From: Bordetella parapertussis
GTDB lineage: Bacteria > Pseudomonadota > Gammaproteobacteria > Burkholderiales > SG8-41
Assembly: GCA_945863085.1 (NCBI GenBank)
Contig: CAMBCD010000024.1
Span: 1 to 15,926 of the forward strand
Reading direction: 5' to 3'
Length of the DNA stretch: 15,926 nucleotides
Shown: piece by piece, positions 1 through 5,296 of the stretch
Layout: each line of letters begins with the position of its first letter
Numbering within the stretch: position 1 is the stretch's first letter
Program-made: the position numbers and the translations under genes
The notes under the pieces: generated by a model
Databases searched by the model: none
Told to the model about the DNA's origin: nothing
What the model saw: only the letters and a program-made list of their open reading frames with translations

Positions 1-497
1 TCATGGGGACGCGGCAGATCCGGTGCGACCAGGCGGCCCAGGCCGTAACCGCGGGTGCCGGCAATGATGCCGGTTTCGGCAATGCCATCGGGCGCCGGGC
101 GCGGTTCGCGCAACCACTGGGCGATGCTGCGGCCGAGCAGTGAGCGACCGCCGGGAAGCCGCGCCAGGCGCTCTGCGGCAAAACTGCCGGTGTACGGTGT
201 GCCGAGCAATACCAGCCGGCCACAGCGCAGCTGGCGATGCGACTCCAGCATTTTCAGCGCGACCAGTCCGCCCATGCTGTGGGCGACGATGTGTATCCGT
301 GGCGCAGCGAGTCCCTCGCAATAACGCGCGAAACGTTCGGCGTTTTCGCTGAGGGTCAGTCGCATCGTGGGATAAGAATAAGTGCGCGCGGCAAAACCGT
401 CCTGCGTTATGCGTCGCGCCAGCCAGCCCATGACCAGGCCGTGCACCCACAGCCCGTGAATGACGATCACCGGCTCGGTTGTCGTTACCGGCGGCAT
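1..497 (-). CDS. alpha/beta hydrolase (lipase-like), 3' end cut by window edge
   Basis: About 165 residues are visible and the reading frame is still open at position 1, so the C-terminus lies outside the window. The N-terminal half shows the alpha/beta-hydrolase signature: a VIHGLWVHG strand and oxyanion loop near residues 12-20, then AHSMGG with the nucleophile Ser74, then LGTPYTGS, typical of small PGAP1/lipase-like esterases. The Asp and His of the triad are not visible. The start chosen is the ATG at 497, the only ATG in this frame after an upstream stop at 564-566; its ribosome binding site is poor. The gene lies 53 bp downstream of the histidine phosphatase gene on the same strand and is probably co-transcribed with it. 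The substrate is unknown. No signal peptide is seen, so a cytoplasmic location is likely. Family confidence is high. Confidence 0.8.
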   Translation of the reverse strand, partial: MPPVTTTEPVIVIHGLWVHGLVMGWLARRITQDGFAARTYSYPTMRLTLSENAERFARYCEGLAAPRIHIVAHSMGGLVALKMLESHRQLRCGRLVLLGTPYTGSFAAERLARLPGGRSLLGRSIAQWLREPRPAPDGIAETGIIAGTRGYGLGRLVAPDLPRPH

Positions 498-550
498 GCC
501 CTGCGATGTCTGGCGCGATGGATCATAAGTTGTTGTTTTTATTGATATTT

Positions 551-1192
551 TTATACACTGCCATCACCGAAGATGGTGACCCCGTCGACCCCCAGATGAT
601 CGGCATCACCCCAGCGCCCCGCGCTCCAGCGGCCACCATCACAGGCAAACCAGTTGAGGCTGGCGTTGACCAGCGGTACCGGGCGCAGCACTTCCAGGGC
701 GAGCCCGCTGGCCGCGCGGTATGCGGCATCCAGCACCAGGCCGTGGGTCACGATGGCGATGGTCTGACCGTCATGGCGCGCCGCGAGTTCCTCCAGCACC
801 ACGCGACAGCGCGCGAAAAAACCCGCCGGACTTTCACCGCCGGGCACGGCGTATTGCGGATCGCGCGACATGAAACGCGCGTAAATTTCTGCATCGTGTT
901 TTTCCATTTCGGCCCGGGTCAATCCTTCGAACACCCCGAAATGGCGTTCGCGCAGCCGCGCATCATCGATGATCGTGTGACCGGTGGCACCAGCAATGCG
1001 CTGCGCGGTCAACCGCGCCCGCGGCAGGTCGCTGGAATACAGGGCGGCAAACGGCATGGCCTGCAATCGTTCGCCCAGGCGGCACGCCTGCCACACACCG
1101 CGTTCGGTCAGCGGACTGTCGAGCTGGCCCTGCATGCGGCGTTGGGTGTTCCACAAGGTTTCGCCGTGGCGGATCAGGATCAGTTGGGTCAT
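551..1192 (-). CDS. histidine phosphatase family protein (phosphoglycerate mutase-like)
   Basis: This 213-residue protein belongs to the histidine phosphatase superfamily. It opens with LILIRHGETLWN; His9 of the RHG motif is the phospho-accepting histidine. SSDLPRARLTAQ holds the conserved Arg near 58, RERHFGVFEG holds the acid near Glu82, and IVTHGL supplies the second catalytic His150. Length and motifs match the GpmB/CobC-type group, whose members act on varied phosphate esters, so the substrate cannot be named; a true glycolytic mutase is not assured. The ATG at 1192 is chosen because the family begins directly at this MTQLILIRHGE sequence. A longer frame up to 1273 would translate the repeat at 1205-1284 and is rejected. 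The Shine-Dalgarno sequence is weak. The alpha/beta hydrolase gene follows on the same strand. Confidence 0.88.
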   Translation of the reverse strand: MTQLILIRHGETLWNTQRRMQGQLDSPLTERGVWQACRLGERLQAMPFAALYSSDLPRARLTAQRIAGATGHTIIDDARLRERHFGVFEGLTRAEMEKHDAEIYARFMSRDPQYAVPGGESPAGFFARCRVVLEELAARHDGQTIAIVTHGLVLDAAYRAASGLALEVLRPVPLVNASLNWFACDGGRWSAGRWGDADHLGVDGVTIFGDGSV

Positions 1193-1204
1193 TGATAAAG
1201 GTTG

Positions 1205-1284
1205 TGAGGATTGAAGGAGTCCGGATTGAGGATTGAGTGACCAGGGAGATTCGCGCGATTTCTCAATCCTCACTCCTCAATCCT
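1205..1284. repeat. dispersed GGATTGAG intergenic repeat, copy A
   Basis: The region between the divergent phosphatase and exporter genes is built from GGATTGA-type heptamers in inverted arrangement. The left arm carries GGATTGAGGATTGAG (1223-1237), preceded by another TGAGGATTGA. The right arm carries CTCAATCCT (1262-1270) followed by CTCACTCCTCAATCCT (1269-1284). The arms can fold into an imperfect hairpin with a loop near 1241-1260. The same 15-mer and 16-mer occur in the same order and orientation at 14795-14857 (copy B). This is a non-coding repeat family, and its biological role is unknown. Confidence 0.75.
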
Positions 1285-1316
1285 TTGCCCTCCATCCTCC
1301 ATCTGATTCTACCGTT

Positions 1317-1322
1317 TATACT
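1317..1322 (+). promoter_or_regulatory. possible -10 element of the TauE/SafE gene
   Basis: TATACT matches the sigma-70 -10 consensus at five of six positions and ends 7 bp before the ATG at 1330. Transcription would then start at or next to the start codon, which fits the lack of a Shine-Dalgarno sequence. No good -35 hexamer is seen, so this is a weak call. Confidence 0.25.
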
Positions 1323-1329
1323 CCCCGCG

Positions 1330-2079
1330 ATGCCGATCGCAGAACTGCTGCAGCCCCACATCCTGATCCTCGCGCCACTGATCGTGTTCGCGGCCTATGT
1401 GGTGTTCGGCATTTCCGGCTTTGGTTCGACGCTGGTCGCGGTGCCGCTGCTGGCCCACATCTTCCCGCTCAAATTTGTGGTGCCGTTTTTTGTAATCCTC
1501 GACTGCGTCGGCGCGTTCAACATGGGCCTCAGGCTGCGCGCCGACCTGATGCGCCGTGAAATCCTCCTGCTCCTGCCCTTCATGGCCATCGGCATACTTG
1601 CCGGAGTCTACCTGCTGGTGCGCGTCAGCCCGGAACTGCTGCTCGGCGGACTCGGCTTGTTCGTGGTGTTTTTCGGCGCGTCGTACGTGGCCAAAAGCGG
1701 CAAAGGGTTTCCGCTGCCGCACTGGTCCGGCGCACCCATCGGCCTCTTTGGCGGCGCCACTTCCGCAATGTTCGGCATCGGTGGTCCGATCTACGTGTTT
1801 TTCCTCGCCGGACGCAAGGCCACACCAACACAGATCCGCGCCACGATGCCGGTGATTTTCATGTTCACCACTGTCGCGCGCATCGCGCTGTTCATCGCGG
1901 CAGGCCTTTATTCACCGGCCGCGCTGGTCGCTGCCGCCGCGTTGCTGCCGGTCATGGCACTGGGCGTGTGGACCGGCCACCATTTGCACCTCAACCTGTC
2001 GCAGGAAACCGTGATCCGAGTGATGGGCGTGCTGCTGGTGCTGAGCGGCATCTCGCTGATCGTGCGTGCAATGGGCTGA
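1330..2079 (+). CDS. TauE/SafE family membrane exporter
   Basis: This 249-residue, strongly hydrophobic protein belongs to the sulfite exporter TauE/SafE family of integral inner-membrane carriers. Family traits seen are VFGISGFGSTLVAVPLL in the first repeat and GLFGGATSAMFGIGGPIYVFFLAG in the second, the two duplicated Gly-rich segments, with about seven or eight hydrophobic stretches between them. Members export sulfite, sulfoacetate or other small organosulfur or organic anions; the substrate here cannot be read from sequence or neighbours. The ATG at 1330 is preferred because an in-frame extension back to 1237 would translate the repeat element. No Shine-Dalgarno sequence precedes it. It is a single-gene unit, ending at the palindromic terminator at 2104-2131. 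Confidence 0.88.
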   Translation: MPIAELLQPHILILAPLIVFAAYVVFGISGFGSTLVAVPLLAHIFPLKFVVPFFVILDCVGAFNMGLRLRADLMRREILLLLPFMAIGILAGVYLLVRVSPELLLGGLGLFVVFFGASYVAKSGKGFPLPHWSGAPIGLFGGATSAMFGIGGPIYVFFLAGRKATPTQIRATMPVIFMFTTVARIALFIAAGLYSPAALVAAAALLPVMALGVWTGHHLHLNLSQETVIRVMGVLLVLSGISLIVRAMG

Positions 2080-2103
2080 CGGACCTGACTGATGCCCAAA
2101 AAA

Positions 2104-2131
2104 CAAAACGGGGCCTGCAGGCCCCGTTTTG
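2104..2131. terminator. bidirectional rho-independent terminator
   Basis: This is a perfect 28-bp palindrome with 14-bp arms. The left arm is CAAAACGGGGCCTG (2104-2117), flanked by A-runs on one side and T-runs on the other, so it works as a GC-rich stem with a T-tract in both directions. It lies between the stops of the convergent exporter (2079) and dienelactone hydrolase (2151) genes and probably ends both transcripts. Confidence 0.88.
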
Positions 2132-2150
2132 CACTGCAAACCAGCGAATA

Positions 2151-3026
2151 TCAAACGCCGTTTTTCTTGAACCACTCGGTGGCGCGTTTCCAGCCGTCCT
2201 CGGCCTGCTCCTTGCGGTAGCTCGGACGGTAGTCGGCGTGGAAGGCATGCGGCGTGTCGGGATAGAGGTGGATCATCGACGGCTTGCCTTTTTGCTTCAG
2301 CGCTGCATTCATTTTGTCAACGGTGTCATTGGGAATGCCGGCATCGGCGCCGCCGTAGAGGCCGAGCACCGGTGCGTTGATCTGGTCAACCAGGTCCAAC
2401 GGATGTTTCGGCGTCATCGCGGTGGCGTCACCGACCAGGCGGCCGTACCAGGCCACGCCCGCTTTGACATTTTTGTTGTGCGCGGTATAGAGCCAGGTGA
2501 TGCGCCCGCCCCAGCAGAACCCGGTGATGCCGATGCGTTTGTTGTCACCGCCGTTTTTCGCCGCCCAGGCCAGCGCCGCGTCGAGGTCGCTCATCACCTG
2601 TGCGTCCGGCACCTTGCTGACCACCACTGCGAAAATTTCCTTGTTGTCCTTCAGCTTCGACACGTCGCCCTGGCGGTAATACATTTCCGGCGCAATCGCC
2701 AGATAACCGGCCTTGGCAAAACGCCGGCAGACATCCTTGATGTGTTCATGCACGCCGAAAATTTCCTGCACAACCAGGATGGTTGCCAAAGCCTTGCCGC
2801 CGGCGGGCATCGCACGATAGGCGGGAATGTCGCCGTTGGCGGTGGTGATTTTGACTTCACCCGCAGTCAGGCCGGTGGTATCGGTGGTGATCATGGTTTG
2901 CGCCGACACCGGCTGCACCGCCAGTGCGAATCCTGCCGCCAGCGAGCCAGCGACGAATTCACGGCGCGACACCGTGGTGCGGTTGGAAACGAGGGCCAAG
3001 AGGTCTTCACGCAGCATGTCGTTCAT
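2151..3026 (-). CDS. Tat-exported dienelactone hydrolase family protein
   Basis: This 291-residue hydrolase has an N-terminal twin-arginine signal: SRREF at residues 20-24, a hydrophobic stretch [10 protein letters not shown], and a likely cleavage site after PVSA. It should be exported folded to the periplasm. The mature part is the dienelactone hydrolase fold with the unusual Cys nucleophile: GFCWGG (Cys171), Asp228 in YGGADAG and His260 in PHAFH form the expected Cys-Asp-His triad. Family members open enol-lactones such as 4-carboxymethylenebut-2-en-4-olide; many paralogues have unknown substrates, and no aromatic degradation genes lie nearby. The ATG at 3026 is chosen because GAGGAG lies six bases upstream; an ATG at 3032 would abut that site. 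It is convergent with the exporter gene and shares its terminator. Confidence 0.88.
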   Translation of the reverse strand: MNDMLREDLLALVSNRTTVSRREFVAGSLAAGFALAVQPVSAQTMITTDTTGLTAGEVKITTANGDIPAYRAMPAGGKALATILVVQEIFGVHEHIKDVCRRFAKAGYLAIAPEMYYRQGDVSKLKDNKEIFAVVVSKVPDAQVMSDLDAALAWAAKNGGDNKRIGITGFCWGGRITWLYTAHNKNVKAGVAWYGRLVGDATAMTPKHPLDLVDQINAPVLGLYGGADAGIPNDTVDKMNAALKQKGKPSMIHLYPDTPHAFHADYRPSYRKEQAEDGWKRATEWFKKNGV

Positions 3027-3065
3027 GGTCATCTCCTCAAATGGAAAACAGGCGAGGCGCAAACA

Positions 3066-3093
3066 CTAGGCCAAAGCCCCTAGCTTGACAAGC
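3066..3093. promoter_or_regulatory. dyads and a -35-like hexamer between divergent genes
   Basis: In the 259-bp gap between the divergent dienelactone hydrolase and YkgJ-like genes lie CTAGG (3066-3070) and CCTAG (3079-3083), an inverted repeat with an 8-bp spacer. Next to it is GCTTG-A-CAAGC (3083-3093), which contains a perfect TTGACA (3085-3090) on the plus strand. No convincing -10 follows at 17 bp. An operator or promoter is possible. I see nothing else in the rest of the gap. Confidence 0.25.
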
Positions 3094-3285
3094 CACAGGC
3101 GGCAGCAATGTTCTATTCCCACGTCCTCCGCCCGGATTGTCCATGACGCGGCCGGAATCCGCCGTCACCCCCTGTTGACCACCGGCAAATTAGTGTCGGG
3201 CCGCCCGCAACAGACCGGCTCCAGTAAGCCTGTAGAAAGCCGGGGTCTTCACTCTTCGCATATTACTCACTCAAATGCATTCGCC

Positions 3286-3825
3286 ATGTCCCTTTTGTTG
3301 CGCAAATGCGATTCCTGCACCGCCTGCTGTGACGGCTGGTTAAAAATAAAAATCGACGGGCAGGACGTGCGCCAGGGAAAACCGTGCCCGCACAGCAGTG
3401 GCAGCGGCTGCCGCATTTACGAAAGACGCCCGACTGATCCCTGCAGGCAGTTCAACTGTGCCTGGATGCTCGAAGACAGCCCGCTGCCGGACTGGATGAA
3501 ACCCGATACCGCAAAAGTCATCGTGCTGTCCGGGCACTTGGCCTGGCGCGGCATGGAGGTTGACCTGGCGGTGCCGGTCGGCAGGATCATTCCCCAACGC
3601 AGCCTGTTGTGGCTCAAGCAGTTCGCTGCCAGCCACAACCGGCCACTGGTATGGGCCGAAAATCTCCGGGCCGGCGGAAAATACACCGGTGAGCAAAACG
3701 TGCACGCATTCGGCCCCGTCGAGTTCCAGCAGGAAGTCCGCAAATCATTCATTGAAAATGCCGGGAATACGGAAAATATCCTGAAACACCTGTCAGCACA
3801 GGCGTCGCAGCTGCCGCACAAATAG
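3286..3825 (+). CDS. YkgJ family cysteine cluster protein
   Basis: This 179-residue protein carries the hallmark CxxCxxCC cluster (Cys8, Cys11, Cys14, Cys15, in CDSCTACC) and a second Cys group at 34, 42, 53 and 58 (CRIYERRPTDPCRQFNC). This is the pattern of the YkgJ/UPF0153 family, thought to bind zinc or an iron-sulfur cluster; its biochemical role is not established. The C-terminal 110 residues are less distinctive and have no membrane segment. The ATG at 3286 is chosen because the family begins just before the cysteine cluster; the frame runs back to 3085, but that extension looks unlike protein. The Shine-Dalgarno sequence is not clear. The gene appears monocistronic, 233 bp ahead of cspA. 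Confidence 0.8.
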   Translation: MSLLLRKCDSCTACCDGWLKIKIDGQDVRQGKPCPHSSGSGCRIYERRPTDPCRQFNCAWMLEDSPLPDWMKPDTAKVIVLSGHLAWRGMEVDLAVPVGRIIPQRSLLWLKQFAASHNRPLVWAENLRAGGKYTGEQNVHAFGPVEFQQEVRKSFIENAGNTENILKHLSAQASQLPHK

Positions 3826-3903
3826 CGCGGCCCCGCCCGCTTCCGAACAGCGGTTTGCCCTGGCACACCGTGTGCGGGAATCGCGACAACAGCGGAATAT
3901 TCC

Positions 3904-3932
3904 TTGCAAATCAGTGCCCAAGCGCCCATACT
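3904..3932 (+). promoter_or_regulatory. candidate cspA promoter
   Basis: TTGCAA (3904-3909) and CATACT (3927-3932) are separated by exactly 17 bp, and each matches the sigma-70 consensus at four of six positions. Transcription would start near 3939, giving a leader of about 120 bases before the cspA ATG. Long structured leaders are typical of cold-shock mRNAs. The rest of the 3826-4058 gap holds no gene that I can see. Confidence 0.4.
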
Positions 3933-3966
3933 CCGCGCCGGCGGTTGGATGTCAGTCTATTCTTCG

Positions 3967-3984
3967 CGCCCCTTTCCGGGCGCC
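3967..3984 (+). other. hairpin in the presumed cspA leader
   Basis: GCGCCC (3967-3972) pairs with GGGCGC (3979-3984) around a CTTTCC loop. It lies about 30 bases inside the predicted cspA leader and could be part of a temperature-sensitive leader structure. There is no strong T-run after it, so a terminator is less likely. Confidence 0.3.
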
Positions 3985-4058
3985 TCTGTTTGGTCTTCTC
4001 CATACGTCATTGATACCGCGTCCAATTTCAGACGCGACCCATTTCCGGAGAAGTAAAC

Positions 4059-4268
4059 ATGGCGACCATCGGCACCGTAAAATTTTTCAACGCCACCAAG
4101 GGTTTCGGCTTTATCCAGCCGCAGGACCAGTCCAAGGATGTATTCGTGCACATTTCGGCGGTAGAACGCGCCGGCATGAAAACCCTGACTGAAAACCAGC
4201 AGGTTTCTTTCGACATCGAAAAGGGCCAGGACGGCCGTTCATCCGCCATCAATCTGGCCGCAGTTTAA
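4059..4268 (+). CDS. cspA: cold shock protein, CspA family
   Basis: This 69-residue single OB-fold protein matches the CspA family along its whole length. RNP1 is seen as KGFGFI (14-19) and RNP2 as VFVHI (28-32), the two aromatic strands that bind single-stranded RNA and DNA. It acts in the cytoplasm as an RNA chaperone that melts secondary structure and helps translation; whether this paralogue is cold-induced cannot be read from the protein. GGAG (4047-4050) lies eight bases before the ATG. The gene is followed after 88 bp by an infA paralogue on the same strand, with a strong hairpin between them. Confidence 0.95.
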   Translation: MATIGTVKFFNATKGFGFIQPQDQSKDVFVHISAVERAGMKTLTENQQVSFDIEKGQDGRSSAINLAAV

Positions 4269-4301
4269 GCGTTCATTTTTTGATCGTTCGCTCATCCGCC
4301 G

Positions 4302-4324
4302 GCGCGACGCCTTTTGCGTCGCGC
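4302..4324 (+). terminator. stem-loop between cspA and infA
   Basis: GCGCGACGC (4302-4310) and GCGTCGCGC (4316-4324) form a perfect 9-bp stem with a five-base CTTTT loop. No T-run follows on the plus strand, so it is not a classical intrinsic terminator. It may instead be a partial terminator, a 3' stabilising structure for cspA mRNA, or a processing site. Confidence 0.45.
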
Positions 4325-4356
4325 TGATTGACTCACCCTCCACAGGAAATTTGCCA

Positions 4357-4629
4357 ATGTCCAAAGAAGATATGGTCGAATACGAGGGCGTCATCGACGA
4401 GGTGCTGCCCAATACGATGTTTCGCGTCAAGCTGGAAAACGGCCACGCCGTCACCGCATACGCCTCGGGCAAGATCCGCAAACACCGCATCCGCATTCTT
4501 GCCGGCGACCGCGTCACCATCGAGATCTCGCCCTACGACCTGAACAAGGGCCGTATCAGCTTCCGCCACAAGGATGAACGCGCCGGCCCGCCCGGAGGCG
4601 CACGCCCCGCTTACGTCAAGCGACGTTAA
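4357..4629 (+). CDS. infA: translation initiation factor IF-1 (extended paralogue)
   Basis: This 90-residue protein contains the whole IF-1 OB fold: [23 protein letters not shown], then [28 protein letters not shown]. It binds the A site of the 30S subunit and assists IF-2 and IF-3 during initiation. Usual IF-1 is about 72 residues; here a basic, Gly/Pro-rich tail of roughly 18 residues follows ([16 protein letters not shown]). Betaproteobacteria often carry a second infA outside the ribosomal protein operon, and the cspA neighbour suggests this is that copy. The ATG at 4357 is preferred over a TTG at 4351; AGGA (4344-4347) lies nine bases upstream. Its TAA overlaps the stop of the convergent Lrp-family gene. 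Confidence 0.93.
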   Translation: MSKEDMVEYEGVIDEVLPNTMFRVKLENGHAVTAYASGKIRKHRIRILAGDRVTIEISPYDLNKGRISFRHKDERAGPPGGARPAYVKRR

Positions 4630-5159
4630 GCTCTGATCACGGCCCTCTTCAGGGCCGTTTTTTTTCGCGCAGTCATCACCGGAATGGCGCCCGGCAGCGG
4701 CAATGCGGTCTTGTATTTGACCTGCTTCAGCGCAAAACTCGATTTCAGGTTGCCGACGCCAGGTATTTTCGCCAGGAAATCGACGATGAACCGTTCCAGC
4801 GCCTGCACGTCGGCCACCATCACCCGCAGCATGTAATCCGAATCGCCGGTCATCAGGTAACACTCCATGACCTCGGGCCGTTCGGCGATCGCACGCTCGA
4901 AAAGCTCCAGCGCCTTTTCCACCTGCCGCTCCAGCCGCACCTGGATGAACACCGACACCGTCAGCCCCAGCGCCAGCGCGTCGAGCAGCGTCACATAACG
5001 GCTGATCAGCCCGCCCTCCTCCAGACGGCGCACCCGCGCGAGACACGGAGATGGAGACAGATTGACCGCACGCGCCAGTTCGACATTGGACAGCCGCGCG
5101 TCCTGCTGCAACCGGGCGAGGATTTTCCAGTCTATTGCATCCAGATCAATTTTTGGCAT
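4626..5159 (-). CDS. Lrp/AsnC family transcriptional regulator
   Basis: This 177-residue regulator has an N-terminal winged HTH ([27 protein letters not shown], then [18 protein letters not shown], residues 5-52). A RAM ligand-binding domain follows at about 65-150, including [11 protein letters not shown] near 103-113. Lrp-family proteins sense amino acids and often control an adjacent divergent gene, here the E1 dehydrogenase gene starting at 5297. A plausible model is control of that gene by an amino acid or keto acid, as MdeR does for mdeAB in Pseudomonas putida. The last 20 or so residues form a basic tail ([13 protein letters not shown]), partly encoded by the reverse complement of the infA terminator; most relatives end nearer residue 155. 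The Shine-Dalgarno sequence is weak, and the ATG at 5159 fits the family start. Confidence 0.92.
   Translation of the reverse strand: MPKIDLDAIDWKILARLQQDARLSNVELARAVNLSPSPCLARVRRLEEGGLISRYVTLLDALALGLTVSVFIQVRLERQVEKALELFERAIAERPEVMECYLMTGDSDYMLRVMVADVQALERFIVDFLAKIPGVGNLKSSFALKQVKYKTALPLPGAIPVMTARKKTALKRAVIRA
4639..4665 (+). terminator. rho-independent terminator of infA
   Basis: ACGGCCCT (4639-4646) and AGGGCCGT (4651-4658) form an 8-bp stem with a CTTC tetraloop, followed by eight T residues (4658-4665). This is a textbook intrinsic terminator on the plus strand. It lies entirely inside the 3' end of the convergent Lrp-family coding region. Confidence 0.9.
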
Positions 5160-5188
5160 TTTGTGCTGTACCTTATTAAATCAACAGA

Positions 5189-5218
5189 ATTATATGCTTA
5201 TTTAACCCATAAAAACAA
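5189..5218 (-). promoter_or_regulatory. promoter of the Lrp-family gene
   Basis: Read on the minus strand, TTGTTT (5218-5213) and a perfect TATAAT (5194-5189) are 18 bp apart, giving a start near 5182 and a leader of about 23 bases. The surrounding 5170-5225 stretch is markedly AT-rich. It holds a TTAAAT/ATTTAA dyad (5176-5181 and 5200-5205) around the -10, a fair place for an autoregulatory Lrp-type operator. No equally good promoter is seen for the dehydrogenase. Confidence 0.5.
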
Positions 5219-5296
5219 TAAGATACGAAACCATGTTCCGTGACCTTGTGCGTAACATCCGGGGCATGCGCGCAAGCCTGTGCGCGGAGGAAAACG

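Noticed and set aside
479..1195. Plus-strand open frame (238 codons) opposite the histidine phosphatase gene
   Set aside because: The minus strand carries all the phosphatase motifs; the plus frame has none and is a GC-driven shadow.
1968..3083. Long plus-strand open frame (371 codons) across the dienelactone hydrolase region
   Set aside because: It is antisense to a gene with a full catalytic triad, Tat signal and good ribosome binding site, and its translation shows no recognisable family. Such frames are common opposite high-GC genes.
3863..3875. GCACAC-C-GTGTGC dyad upstream of cspA
   Set aside because: It is a single short dyad 28 bp upstream of the candidate promoter with no other support; likely chance.
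4333..5046. Minus-strand frame (237 codons) overlapping infA and the Lrp gene
   Set aside because: It covers parts of two well-supported genes in another frame and translates to low-complexity Ala/Gly/Arg sequence.
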